Below are positions 46,184 through 54,257 of a DNA stretch of 64,000 nt, piece by piece; the first letter of the stretch is position 1, and each line of letters starts with the position of its first letter. Under the pieces are notes generated by a model. That model saw only the letters and a program-made list of their open reading frames with translations. It was not told the DNA's origin and did no database searches. Both the position numbers and the translations under genes were made by a program. Source of the DNA: Nostoc sp. FACHB-110 (GTDB lineage Bacteria; Cyanobacteriota; Cyanobacteriia; Cyanobacteriales; Nostocaceae); the NCBI RefSeq assembly GCF_014697425.1, contig NZ_JACJRU010000038.1, positions 1-64,000 of the forward strand. Direction: 5' to 3'.

Positions 46184-47029
46184 TCATCTAGGAAACTGCA
46201 CAAACACCTTTTCACCTTTAATTTGAACAGGATAAGCCTGCAAAGGTACATCAGCCGCAGTCAGACATTCTCCTGTTGCTAACTGATATTGAAATCCATG
46301 TATAGGACAGGTGAGGATGCCATTTTCTACCTGACCTGTGTCTAACGGCGATGCTAGATGAGAACAAGCATTGCGATAACAGTTAATGCGATCGCCTTGT
46401 CGATATAAAATTAAGGCATGACCAGCAACCTTAGTAGCAAATATATCTAAATCGGAAACCTGATCAATAGTTGCTACTTTCACCCAAGCCGCCTTGATTT
46501 GTGGAGAGAAGGGGCTAATTATATTAGTATTGCTATTATCTCCTGTTGGGCGATCGCTAACTGCAACAACCTGATTAATTTCTGGACAATGATTTTTAAT
46601 TGCTTGTTCTACTCCCTGAGTTAATGTCAAATTAGAAGCCGGACAACTACTACAAGTACCAATCAATTTAACTTCTACAGTATCTGGCGGTTTAAAGGCG
46701 ACTAATTCTATATCACCCTTATGGCTTTTTAACCCTGGGCGTACCTCTTCTAAGGCTGTTTGAATCCGTTGTAATATTGGTGGTAGCGGTGGTTTAACTA
46801 AGTCGTGATATAGCAAAACTGCATACACGACTTCATCATCAGCCGCATGACGTAATGCTGACATAGACTCTTGCTTGAGACTCTTAATCAACCGCGTCAA
46901 TGCTTCTTTATGTAAATCCTCAATTGCCCTTTTTAAACCGACTGCTACACACCTTTGGCTTTCATCCCAATCGGATATAATCGCTTCAAAACGATTAATT
47001 TCTGCAATTAATTCCTCAAGTTTTGTCAT
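46184..47029 (-). CDS. NifU-like domain fused to a Rieske domain
   Basis: The 281-residue protein has an N-terminal helical part (1-85), a NifU C-terminal-type scaffold domain with the CSSCPAS motif (about 128-134), and a Rieske [2Fe-2S] domain with ACSHLASPLDTG and CPIHGFQY (Cys-x-His pairs). It would assemble or carry Fe-S clusters. A NifU-like gene of this type belongs to the extended hyp operon next to hupSL in Nostoc PCC 7120, where it is proposed to help mature the hydrogenase small subunit. Last of four minus-strand genes here, about 90 bases from its neighbour. Confidence 0.88.
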   Translation of the reverse strand: MTKLEELIAEINRFEAIISDWDESQRCVAVGLKRAIEDLHKEALTRLIKSLKQESMSALRHAADDEVVYAVLLYHDLVKPPLPPILQRIQTALEEVRPGLKSHKGDIELVAFKPPDTVEVKLIGTCSSCPASNLTLTQGVEQAIKNHCPEINQVVAVSDRPTGDNSNTNIISPFSPQIKAAWVKVATIDQVSDLDIFATKVAGHALILYRQGDRINCYRNACSHLASPLDTGQVENGILTCPIHGFQYQLATGECLTAADVPLQAYPVQIKGEKVFVQFPR

Positions 47030-47117
47030 TAGTCAATTAAAGTATGAAGTATGTTCGCCCCTGGCGTTCCCGCAGGGTAGGATGAAGTATGAAATTGTTT
47101 GACTATTGACTAGCAAA

Positions 47118-47342
47118 TTACTTCGTTTTGAAATCTTTGAGGAGGAAAGGCATAACCATACCTGTCACTAAACTAGACACGGTAATGGGAATACATAAAG
47201 GAGTTGCTATTTGGACAAGTAGCAGTAGTGATAGCAAACCAATGCTGACTCCGATGGTAGTTTGGCGAATAAAATAGGCGGGGTCACGTATGAGTTTGCC
47301 TTGAAGAAATAGCTTGGCTGAATAAAACCCAATTTTCAACAT
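47118..47342 (-). CDS. Small membrane protein of the hydrogenase-linked cluster
   Basis: The 74-residue protein has an amphipathic basic N-terminus (LKIGFYSAKLFLQGKLIRDP) and about two hydrophobic segments (30-47 and 50-67). It lies eight bases downstream of another small membrane protein. Small unknown proteins in the same position occur near hupSL of other Nostocales. The function is unknown. Confidence 0.65.
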   Translation of the reverse strand: MLKIGFYSAKLFLQGKLIRDPAYFIRQTTIGVSIGLLSLLLLVQIATPLCIPITVSSLVTGMVMPFLLKDFKTK

Positions 47343-47350
47343 TATGCCTC

Positions 47351-47590
47351 CTAATAGTTAATCAGCAAATTGATTACTGCCAGACCTAAAATAATTGCCG
47401 GAATAGCACCAGCCGGAGCGAAAAATGCACCTAGCATGGCTGAAAATGAATAACCAATATCTTTTCCCGCTAAGATTATGCCGCCGATCGCACCACCAAT
47501 CATAGATATAATTGTGGCAATGATTATCCAAACAAATCCAGTAACTATATTGATGTCGCTAGACACCATACTTGTCAAAAAATCACTCAT
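47351..47590 (-). CDS. Small glycine-rich membrane protein of the hydrogenase-linked cluster
   Basis: The 79-residue protein has two hydrophobic glycine-rich helices (about 16-41 and 48-75) containing GGAIGGIILAG and FFAPAGAIPAIILG. Glycine zippers suggest oligomer packing in the membrane. It sits in the minus-strand cluster between the TPR gene and the next small membrane protein. The function is unknown. Confidence 0.68.
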   Translation of the reverse strand: MSDFLTSMVSSDINIVTGFVWIIIATIISMIGGAIGGIILAGKDIGYSFSAMLGAFFAPAGAIPAIILGLAVINLLINY

Positions 47591-47627
47591 CTCTAGTTAT
47601 CCTTTTTAATTAGCTGTTTTCTAGTCC

Positions 47628-48617
47628 CTACTCTCTACTCACTACTCCCCCAGTTCTGATTTCTGCTTCTACATCTTTCAAAGCCTGAACTACTACATCT
47701 GCTTGGTCAAGTTGTTGATGTTGCGTAAAAATTGACCAAGCTTCTTGATAGTATTCTCGTGCCTGTAAGAGATTTTTGGGATTCCCTAATTCGGGTTTTT
47801 CTGGTTCGTCGGGTAAGTTGAATAAAGCGTTAGCTTTGTTAGAGATTGTATTAGCGTATTCTAAAGGTGTATCTCTAGCATTACGCACTTTGAGGGCTTC
47901 ATTATATGCAGCGATCGCTCTGATATTATTGTCTACAGGATGGGAACTTACTAAATATTGCAAAGCATTACCCAAGTTGTTTTGCAACATCGCATATTCT
48001 CTCGGATGCTCAATCAGATTAATATGCTTGAGAGCGACTTCAAAAGATTGCACGGCTAACCCTTGACGCAAGTATTCCCGTTCTGATGCCATTGGCATTG
48101 AGAGGTACGCGATCGCAATATTGTTGTATAAAATCGCGTACTCTTGGGGGTAATCTTGCCAAGTAAACACCCGCAACGCTTCATGATAAGCTTGGATGCT
48201 GTCGCTAATGCGCGCCAAATTATGCGGTGCTAACGCTTGCAACACCAGTCCAAAATTCATCTGTGTCTCTGCAACTTCTTCTGCAGAGGCTAACTTTTGT
48301 AAGATGGGCAACGCTTCTTCATAACCCGTCTTCGCTTGTACTAGCAGTTCCATACCCGCATCAGGAATTGCTTGTAATGTACCAGCCATCCCCACCTGGG
48401 CGCGGGCTTTCAGTAGAGGATATTCCTCACCACACATTTCATAAGCCCGATAATATAGCGAAACTGCATTCCGCAAATCTTGGGCAGTTTTCGGCTTTTT
48501 TTGAAAGCCTTGCGCCATCTCAATCAGCATCTCGATTTTTTCTGCTGTTGTGGCTGACTCGGAGGTGATAGCCGCAACTGCCGCCTTTACTGCTGAATCT
48601 GTAATGCTAGGTGTCAT
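47628..48617 (-). CDS. TPR-repeat protein divergent from hupS
   Basis: The 329-residue all-helical protein has several tetratricopeptide-type repeats (about 50-310), for example NAVSLYYRAYEMCGEEYPLL, SIQAYHEALRVFTWQDYPQE, YAILYNNIAIAYL, YAMLQNNLGNALQYL and AIAAYNEALKVRNARDTPLE. It has no membrane segment. TPR proteins act as scaffolds for assembly. In Nostoc PCC 7120 a TPR-containing gene belongs to the group divergent from hupSL proposed to mature the small subunit. It is the first gene of the four-gene minus-strand set. Confidence 0.88.
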   Translation of the reverse strand: MTPSITDSAVKAAVAAITSESATTAEKIEMLIEMAQGFQKKPKTAQDLRNAVSLYYRAYEMCGEEYPLLKARAQVGMAGTLQAIPDAGMELLVQAKTGYEEALPILQKLASAEEVAETQMNFGLVLQALAPHNLARISDSIQAYHEALRVFTWQDYPQEYAILYNNIAIAYLSMPMASEREYLRQGLAVQSFEVALKHINLIEHPREYAMLQNNLGNALQYLVSSHPVDNNIRAIAAYNEALKVRNARDTPLEYANTISNKANALFNLPDEPEKPELGNPKNLLQAREYYQEAWSIFTQHQQLDQADVVVQALKDVEAEIRTGGVVSRE

Positions 48618-49406
48618 AAATTACCATACTCTAGCTATTTGAGGAATTTAGTTTGCAACACCCATGAAAGATAGAACCACATCCTCACTCAAATCAAAGG
48701 TTATGCTGATTGACGCAGGCTTTGATTCCCACCACTTAAGATTTAATCTCTAATATCTAGTTGCCGAGATTAAGTACATCAATTTTTTTACTATAAAACA
48801 ATCTATTTAGAAATTTCTAGAGGGAAATTAACAATATTATTATCAAATTTAAATACTTCCTTATTCAAAAATATTTTGGTATCACTAGCGAACATAATTC
48901 TTATTATTGAAATATAAATTTCACAGATAAAATCAGTAATTTAGTAAGAAAAAATACACTTATATTAGGTAATAAAAATCAGACTTGAAAGTATTTTTTT
49001 ATTAAAGATAAAGCTTACCATAAATATTTTTCAAACTTCCATTTCTCCGTGAACTCTGAGCCTCTGTGGTTTGTGCCGTAGCTCATACGTAATTTATAAA
49101 TTACAAATAAAATCATCTAATCCTTGACAAATAAATCATCTAAACTTAAATTAATAATCAGCTTATCAACATCATTGTAAAATCGCATAAAATAGCATAT
49201 TTTTATCGATAAAATTGTTATTTTTGTACATAAAAAACACATTTTAATCTGATTGGTAAAAAAGGTTAATTATTAATTTTTATTTAATAAAAAATAAATT
49301 ACTAAAAAAATCTCTTATTGTAAAGAATAAACATTAAAAACAGGCGAGGCTCTACAAGACATATCGCCTGAATCATGCATGGTAAACAATAGAAGACCCA
49401 TAGCCA
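48618..49406. promoter_or_regulatory. Divergent control region upstream of hupS
   Basis: About 790 bases of very AT-rich DNA with no supported gene, between the hydrogenase-maturation-like set and hupS. GTAAAATCGCATAA at 49177-49190 matches the NtcA half-site spacing (GTA-N8-TAC) except for the last base. About 20 bases further is a TA-rich stretch that could be a -10 element. A CTCCGTGAACTCTGAGCCTC repeat block lies near 49045. Experimental hupSL promoters of Nostocales lie in this position. Confidence 0.45.
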
Positions 49407-50369
49407 ATGACTAACGTACTCTGGCTGCAAGGTGGGGCCTGTTCGGGCAACACCATGTCGTTTCTCAATGCCGAAGAACCGACAGTATGCGACCTCATAT
49501 CTGACTTTGGCATTAAAGTGCTTTGGCATCCTTCCTTGGGGTTGGAATTAGGCAACAACTTACAAACCCTGCTGTGGGACTGCATCTTAGGTAACATTCC
49601 TTTGGATATTTTGGTATTTGAAGGCAGTGTAGTAAATGCCCCCAACGGCACAGGTGAATGGAATCGCTTTGCCGATCGCCCCATGAAAGATTGGTTAACA
49701 GACCTAGCCCAAGCTGCCAGCTTCATAGTTGCTGTCGGAGATTGTGCCACTTGGGGCGGGATTCCCGCAATGTCTCCCAACCCCAGCGAATCCCAAGGCT
49801 TACAATTTCTCAAACGGCAAGAAGGCGGCTTTTTAGGTAAAGACTTCCGCGCCAAATCAGGATTACCAGTAATCAACATTCCCGGATGTCCCGCACACCC
49901 TGATTGGATAACGCAGATATTAGTGGCGATCGCTACCGGACGCATCGGCGATATTGCTTTGGATGAACTAAATCGTCCCCAAACCTTCTTCAATACCTTC
50001 ACCCAAACAGGCTGTACACGCAACGTCCACTTTGCCTACAAAGCAACCACCGCCGAATTTGGTCAACGCAAAGGCTGTCTCTTCTACGACTTAGGCTGTC
50101 GCGGCCCCATGACTCATTCATCCTGCAACCGCATCCTCTGGAACCGCGTCTCCTCCAAAACCCGCGCCGGAATGCCGTGTTTAGGTTGTACAGAACCAGA
50201 ATTTCCCTTCTTTGACCTCAAACCCGGAACCGTATTTAAAACCCAAACCGTCATGGGAGTTCCCAAAGAAGTACCCCCAGGAGTCAACAAAAAAGACTAC
50301 GCCCTCCTCACAATGGTCGCCAAAGATGCCGCACCAGCATGGGCAGAAGAAGACTTTTTCACAGTTTAG
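49407..50369 (+). CDS. hupS: Uptake [NiFe] hydrogenase small subunit
   Basis: The 320-residue protein starts MTNVLWLQGGACSGNTMSFL, with the proximal-cluster cysteines. VGDCATWGGIPA, PGCPAHPDW, RKGCLFYDLGCRGPMTHSSC and MPCLGCTEPEFPFFDL supply the remaining ligands of the three Fe-S clusters. There is no twin-arginine signal peptide, as is usual for cyanobacterial HupS. It passes electrons from H2 oxidised by HupL. The intergenic gap to hupL is 100 bases and contains a TTTGCGCC repeat. Confidence 0.97.
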   Translation: MTNVLWLQGGACSGNTMSFLNAEEPTVCDLISDFGIKVLWHPSLGLELGNNLQTLLWDCILGNIPLDILVFEGSVVNAPNGTGEWNRFADRPMKDWLTDLAQAASFIVAVGDCATWGGIPAMSPNPSESQGLQFLKRQEGGFLGKDFRAKSGLPVINIPGCPAHPDWITQILVAIATGRIGDIALDELNRPQTFFNTFTQTGCTRNVHFAYKATTAEFGQRKGCLFYDLGCRGPMTHSSCNRILWNRVSSKTRAGMPCLGCTEPEFPFFDLKPGTVFKTQTVMGVPKEVPPGVNKKDYALLTMVAKDAAPAWAEEDFFTV

Positions 50370-50395
50370 TTCGTAGTGATGAGACTTATTGCGAA

Positions 50396-50440
50396 ATTCC
50401 TTCTTTCCTTTGCGCCTTTGCGCCTTTGCGTGAGGCAAAA
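50396..50440. repeat. TTTGCGCC tandem/foldback repeat between hupS and hupL
   Basis: Tandem TTTGCGCC units followed by GTGAGGC form a short structure in the hupS-hupL gap. A similar TTTGCGCC pair with a GCGAAAC arm is at 43943-43968. Hairpins in this gap have been reported in other Nostocales and could affect the relative amounts of the two subunits. Confidence 0.5.
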
Positions 50441-50469
50441 AAATATTTATGCAAGAGGTCTACTAACCA

Positions 50470-50991
50470 ATGGGAAAACAAACATTAGATATATCACCCG
50501 TCGGCAGAGTCGAGGGTGATTTAGATGTCCGCGTCGAAATCGCTGATGGCTATGTAGTCAACGCCTGGACTCACGCCGAACTATTTCGCGGCTTTGAAAT
50601 TATCCTCCGTGGCAAAGACCCCCAAGCTGGATTAATTGTCACACCTCGGATTTGCGGTATATGTGGTGGTTCTCACTTAACTTCTGCATCCTGGGCATTG
50701 GATACAGCCTGGGGTACAGAAGTACCACGCAATGCCATCTTAGCCAGAAACCTCGGTCAAATTGTCGAAACTATCCAAAGTATCCCCCGTTACTTTTATG
50801 GATTATTCGCCATTGACTTAACCAATAAAAACTACCGTAGTAGTCGCTTCTATGATGAAGCAGTCCGACGCTTTTCTGCCTTCACCGGGAAATCTTACGA
50901 ACTCGGTGTAACTATTTCGGCCAAACCCGTAGAAATTTACGCCTTACTAGGTGGACAATGGCCGCACAGCAGTTATATGGAAATAAATTAG
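50470..50991 (+). CDS. hupL: Uptake hydrogenase large subunit, N-terminal part (interrupted)
   Basis: Encodes residues 1-170 of HupL: SPVGRVEGDLDV and the nickel-binding motif RICGICGGSH (Cys62 and Cys65), then ends in three foreign codons and TAA inside the insertion element. The natural frame reaches the ATG at 50977, within the direct repeat. Removal of the element joins it to the part at 58932 and gives one 531-codon gene, the length expected for cyanobacterial HupL. In vegetative DNA, therefore, no functional large subunit can be made. Confidence 0.96.
   Translation: MGKQTLDISPVGRVEGDLDVRVEIADGYVVNAWTHAELFRGFEIILRGKDPQAGLIVTPRICGICGGSHLTSASWALDTAWGTEVPRNAILARNLGQIVETIQSIPRYFYGLFAIDLTNKNYRSSRFYDEAVRRFSAFTGKSYELGVTISAKPVEIYALLGGQWPHSSYMEIN
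50965..50980 (+). other. Left recombination site of the hupL element
   Basis: CACAGCAGTTATATGG, in hupL codons 166-171. This matches, as I recall it, the 16-bp site of the Anabaena PCC 7120 hupL element. The right site at 58920 differs at one base. Confidence 0.9.
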
Positions 50992-51214
50992 GAAATGGCT
51001 TATGTAGTAAGGATTTGCCAGGATAGGTGCAATGATTCCCTCAGTTTTCCTTAAATTAGGCAATAAACCCACTCCAGCAACATCATAAATCCATTTATTT
51101 TTATCTACTAAAAGTTATTTCCTTTTCTCAGGCGTTACCTAACTTTTCCCTACATTGCCTGCTCCAACTCCAAAATCGTCTAAACTCAAAGTGTCCGCTA
51201 ACCCTCAAAGTCTC

Positions 51215-52771
51215 ATGCCTCGCTGGTTCAACATTGCAGGCCCTTGTAACCCTGAAAAGCACTACACCATCTCAGCCACAAGTCGTCTCCCAGACTTATC
51301 AATGCTGATTGAACAAGAAAGTTATTTTGTCGTTCATGCACCGCGACAAACAGGGAAAACCACAGCAATGTTAGCTTTAGCACAGCAACTGACCGCCACA
51401 GGACGTTATGCAGCAGTAGTGGTATCGGTAGAAGTGGGAAGTGCTTTTAATCATGACCCAGGTGCAGCAGAATTAGCAATTTTGGGAACTTGGTATGATA
51501 CGATTTCTATTCGCTTATCTAATGAATTGCAACCATCTGTTAAGCAATGGCAAAAGGAAGAAGCAGGAAACAGAATTAAAGCTTTTTTGCAAGGTTGGGC
51601 AAAAGCTTTACCTCGACCTTTAGTATTATTTATTGATGAAATTGATTCCCTACAAGACCAAACACTAATTTCAGTATTGCGGCAATTACGAGATGGTTTT
51701 CCTAATCGTCCAGAAAATTTTCCCTCATCGGTAGGATTAATTGGTTTAAGGGATGTGCGGGATTACAAAGTAGCATCGGGTGGTAGTGACAGATTAAACA
51801 CATCCAGTCCTTTTAATATTAAAGTAACTTCCATTACCCTCAGAAATTTTAATGCCGAGGAAGTGGCAGAACTATATCAACAACATACAGAAGAAACAGG
51901 ACAAATTTTCACACCAGAAGCCACAGCAACAGCCTTTGATTTAACTCAAGGACAACCTTGGTTAGTGAATGCTCTGGCTAAAGAAGTTGTGGAAAAAATG
52001 GTGAAAGATAGAAGTATTTCTATTACCAAAGAACATATTTTACAAGCAAAAGAAATATTAATTGCCCGTCAAGATACTCATCTTGATAGTTTAGCCGAAC
52101 GCTTACGAGAACCCAGGATAAAAGCAATTATTGAACCGATGTTAGCAGGTTTGGAATTGGGGGATATACCCAATGATGATATTCAATTTGTGATTGATTT
52201 GGGATTGTGTAAAATGCACCCCCAAGGTGGATTAACCATTGCTAATCCCATCTATCGGGAAGTTTTACCCAGGGTGTTAACAGTGACACCAATGGCTTCC
52301 CTACCAGTGATTGCACCAACTTGGTTAACTCCAGAAGGTGAATTAAATATAGATGCGTTACTGGCAGCATTTCTCAAGTTTTGGCGACAGCATGGAGAAC
52401 CGTTATTAGGTAGCACTAGCTACCATGAAATTGCCCCCCACATCGTATTAATGGCTTTCTTGCATCGTGTGGTTAATGGTGGTGGAGTCTTGGAGAGGGA
52501 ATATGCAATTGGTAGTGACAGAATGGATTTATGTCTGCGTTACAAAGATGTCACGTTAGGTATCGAGTTAAAGGTATGGCGGGAGAAGAAGCGTGACCCC
52601 CAAACTGAGGGGATTGAGCAGTTGGAATCCTATTTAGGGCGTTTGGGGTTAGATTTTGGTTGGTTATTTGTGTTTGATAGGCGTAAAAATGCCCTACCAA
52701 TGGAAGAACGTTTATCAACTCAGGTTGTGCTGACAGAAAATCAGCGTCGGATTACTGTGATTCGGGCTTGA
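51215..52771 (+). CDS. AAA-like ATPase fused to a PD-(D/E)XK nuclease, copy 1
   Basis: The 518-residue protein has an N-terminal RWFNIAGPC motif, then Walker A APRQTGKTT, Walker B PLVLFIDEID and a middle winged-helix-like region (PMLAGLELGDIPNDDIQFVI, DLGLCKM). The C-terminal nuclease motif is D in SDRMDLCL and ELK in GIELKVW, followed by an EQLESYLGRLG helix. Such fusions are common in cyanobacterial mobile DNA and their function is unproven. The frame extends 20 codons upstream to a TTG, and that stretch is conserved in copy 2, so the true start may be earlier. From codon 158 on it is identical to copy 2. Confidence 0.85.
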   Translation: MPRWFNIAGPCNPEKHYTISATSRLPDLSMLIEQESYFVVHAPRQTGKTTAMLALAQQLTATGRYAAVVVSVEVGSAFNHDPGAAELAILGTWYDTISIRLSNELQPSVKQWQKEEAGNRIKAFLQGWAKALPRPLVLFIDEIDSLQDQTLISVLRQLRDGFPNRPENFPSSVGLIGLRDVRDYKVASGGSDRLNTSSPFNIKVTSITLRNFNAEEVAELYQQHTEETGQIFTPEATATAFDLTQGQPWLVNALAKEVVEKMVKDRSISITKEHILQAKEILIARQDTHLDSLAERLREPRIKAIIEPMLAGLELGDIPNDDIQFVIDLGLCKMHPQGGLTIANPIYREVLPRVLTVTPMASLPVIAPTWLTPEGELNIDALLAAFLKFWRQHGEPLLGSTSYHEIAPHIVLMAFLHRVVNGGGVLEREYAIGSDRMDLCLRYKDVTLGIELKVWREKKRDPQTEGIEQLESYLGRLGLDFGWLFVFDRRKNALPMEERLSTQVVLTENQRRITVIRA

Positions 52772-52823
52772 GTATTTTGTATGATTGATTTGTTTGTTTG
52801 AGCGATCGCTTTTCTCAAATATG
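51686..52823 (+). repeat. 1,138-bp direct repeat, copy 1
   Basis: By eye the sequence is identical to 54723-55860, including 52 bases after the stop codon, then diverges sharply at both ends. Upstream of 51686 the two genes are clearly diverged. Confidence 0.85.
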
Positions 52824-52842
52824 TTTAACAGTGAAATTATAA

Positions 52843-52869
52843 GGTGCGTTACATTCCATTAACGCACCC
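52843..52869. terminator. GGTGCGTTA inverted repeat
   Basis: GGTGCGTTA and TAACGCACC pair perfectly with a 9-base loop, at the convergent junction between AAA copy 1 and the zinc-ribbon frame. Confidence 0.6.
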
Positions 52870-52883
52870 TACTGGATTGGCGA

Positions 52884-53519
52884 TCATGCTTCAAAATCTC
52901 TTCTTTTTAACTCTTCCAAAAGAGCAATACGATATGATTCTTTTCTGAATTGTCTTTCTCTTTCCACTTCTTCTCTACTCATAGAACCTGATTCTATTAG
53001 ACTTTCTTCCAATTTCAACATCTCATTTTTCAATATCGACATAACTTCGTCATTTGTATGTTCAGCATACAACCTCTCAACCCATTTATTAAACTCTTTA
53101 TCTCTTTGCTTTTGTTTTGAGATGACTTGTGTATCAAGACAGTTCAAGCAATAATACATAGTTTCATCATCTGAAATGTTATTTCTTATTCTTGTTTCTG
53201 AACCACAGGATGAGCATTTTGTATCGTATGGTTCAAAGGGTAAAAATGAAAATTCTTCATTATCTTTCTCTTGTTTTATCGTATTTTTCAAATAATCAAT
53301 TTTTGCAATTTTTTCATCACAGACAAAACACTTACAATCTTTATGATCATCCTTAAAGACTACGAAACCAAGTGACCGACAACTCGGACATACAACAAGA
53401 ATTCCATTATTACTTTCAGTAATCCCATTAATTACTGGCTCGAACTTTTTTAGCCTTTGCCGTTTATATTCTTCATAACTAGTTGCAATTGATTTTATCT
53501 GCCCAAACTTTTTTGTTGT
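52884..53519 (-). pseudogene. Zinc-ribbon 3' half of a frameshifted HEPN gene
   Basis: This frame is open for 211 codons but has no ATG in its first half. It encodes a linker (SIATSYEEYKRQRLKKF), a first four-cysteine group (VCPSC then CKCFVC), a second one (TKCSSCG then YYCLNC), and a long charged helix ending ELKRRDFEA. It overlaps the upstream HEPN frame in the -1 register exactly at a run of six A residues (53509-53514), and one extra A would fuse the two. The best reading is a single HEPN/zinc-ribbon protein split by a frameshift, by mutation, sequencing error or programmed slippage. A TTG start at 53291 is possible but would lose the first zinc ribbon. Confidence 0.7.
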
Positions 53520-53971
53520 TCAACTGTACTCTTGTCAATTAGGTGTTTATCCCAGAAGTTTATAATTTCATCTAATGCTGAAGCAATAGTTTCTTTACAT
53601 TCACTGATAGATACTTTTACCTCAAAATGCTCAAATCTATTTCTTAAGGCTCGAAGCATTTTAAATGGTTTGTCGTTAATATCAATGTTTAGAATACCCT
53701 TAAGCCTTTTAAGCAACTCATCATGATAGATACTTACAAAATCCCCACTTTGAAGCTTCCTGGGATCTGCACTACTAACATCTTGAAATATTAAGCTCCA
53801 ATGCTCTTGTCTAAGTTTTTCTTTTAGTAATAATTCAATTCCTGAGTAGAGATGTAATATGGAATATTTAAGAAAGTGTGGAGATTCAAGACGATTAAGA
53901 AATAATGGACGTACTGCCTCAAGAATATAATCTATGCCATTATCTAGCAAACTTAATATAATGTTTTCCAT
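53495..53971 (-). CDS. HEPN-domain protein, 5' half of a frameshifted gene
   Basis: The 158-residue all-helical protein contains SILHLYSGIELLLKEKLRQE and the HEPN catalytic signature R-x4-H in MLRALRNRFEHFEV, typical of HEPN ribonuclease toxins and RNA-binding proteins. The frame ends shortly after the homopolymer at 53509-53514, and the continuing zinc-ribbon half is in the -1 frame. HEPN proteins often act in defence or abortive infection. Placement between two nuclease genes in a mobile element fits that idea but does not prove it. Confidence 0.72.
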   Translation of the reverse strand: MENIILSLLDNGIDYILEAVRPLFLNRLESPHFLKYSILHLYSGIELLLKEKLRQEHWSLIFQDVSSADPRKLQSGDFVSIYHDELLKRLKGILNIDINDKPFKMLRALRNRFEHFEVKVSISECKETIASALDEIINFWDKHLIDKSTVEQQKSLGR

Positions 53972-54257
53972 CTCTTTGCTTATATGTATAACTTGTACTG
54001 ATGTACATCAACATACCAAGAACTTTTTTGCAGATCATCAATATCCACATATTATACAGACATTTTCCAGATAACTACCTAAATCTGGGTGGATAGCAAT
54101 AAATTCTCTGGCTATTATCTTTTCCCAAGTAATAGACGGAATGATTCGGTATATCTACCCGATGTTCATACAAACAAAAATCCTCAATTAGCCCTTCCTG
54201 CCATCCCCAATCTTAAAATCGTCTAAACTCAAAGTATCCGCTAACTGCCAAAATCCT

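Noticed and set aside
49373-50023. 216-codon minus-strand frame opposite hupS
   Set aside because: It is a shadow of hupS; the plus-strand frame carries all the conserved cysteine motifs.
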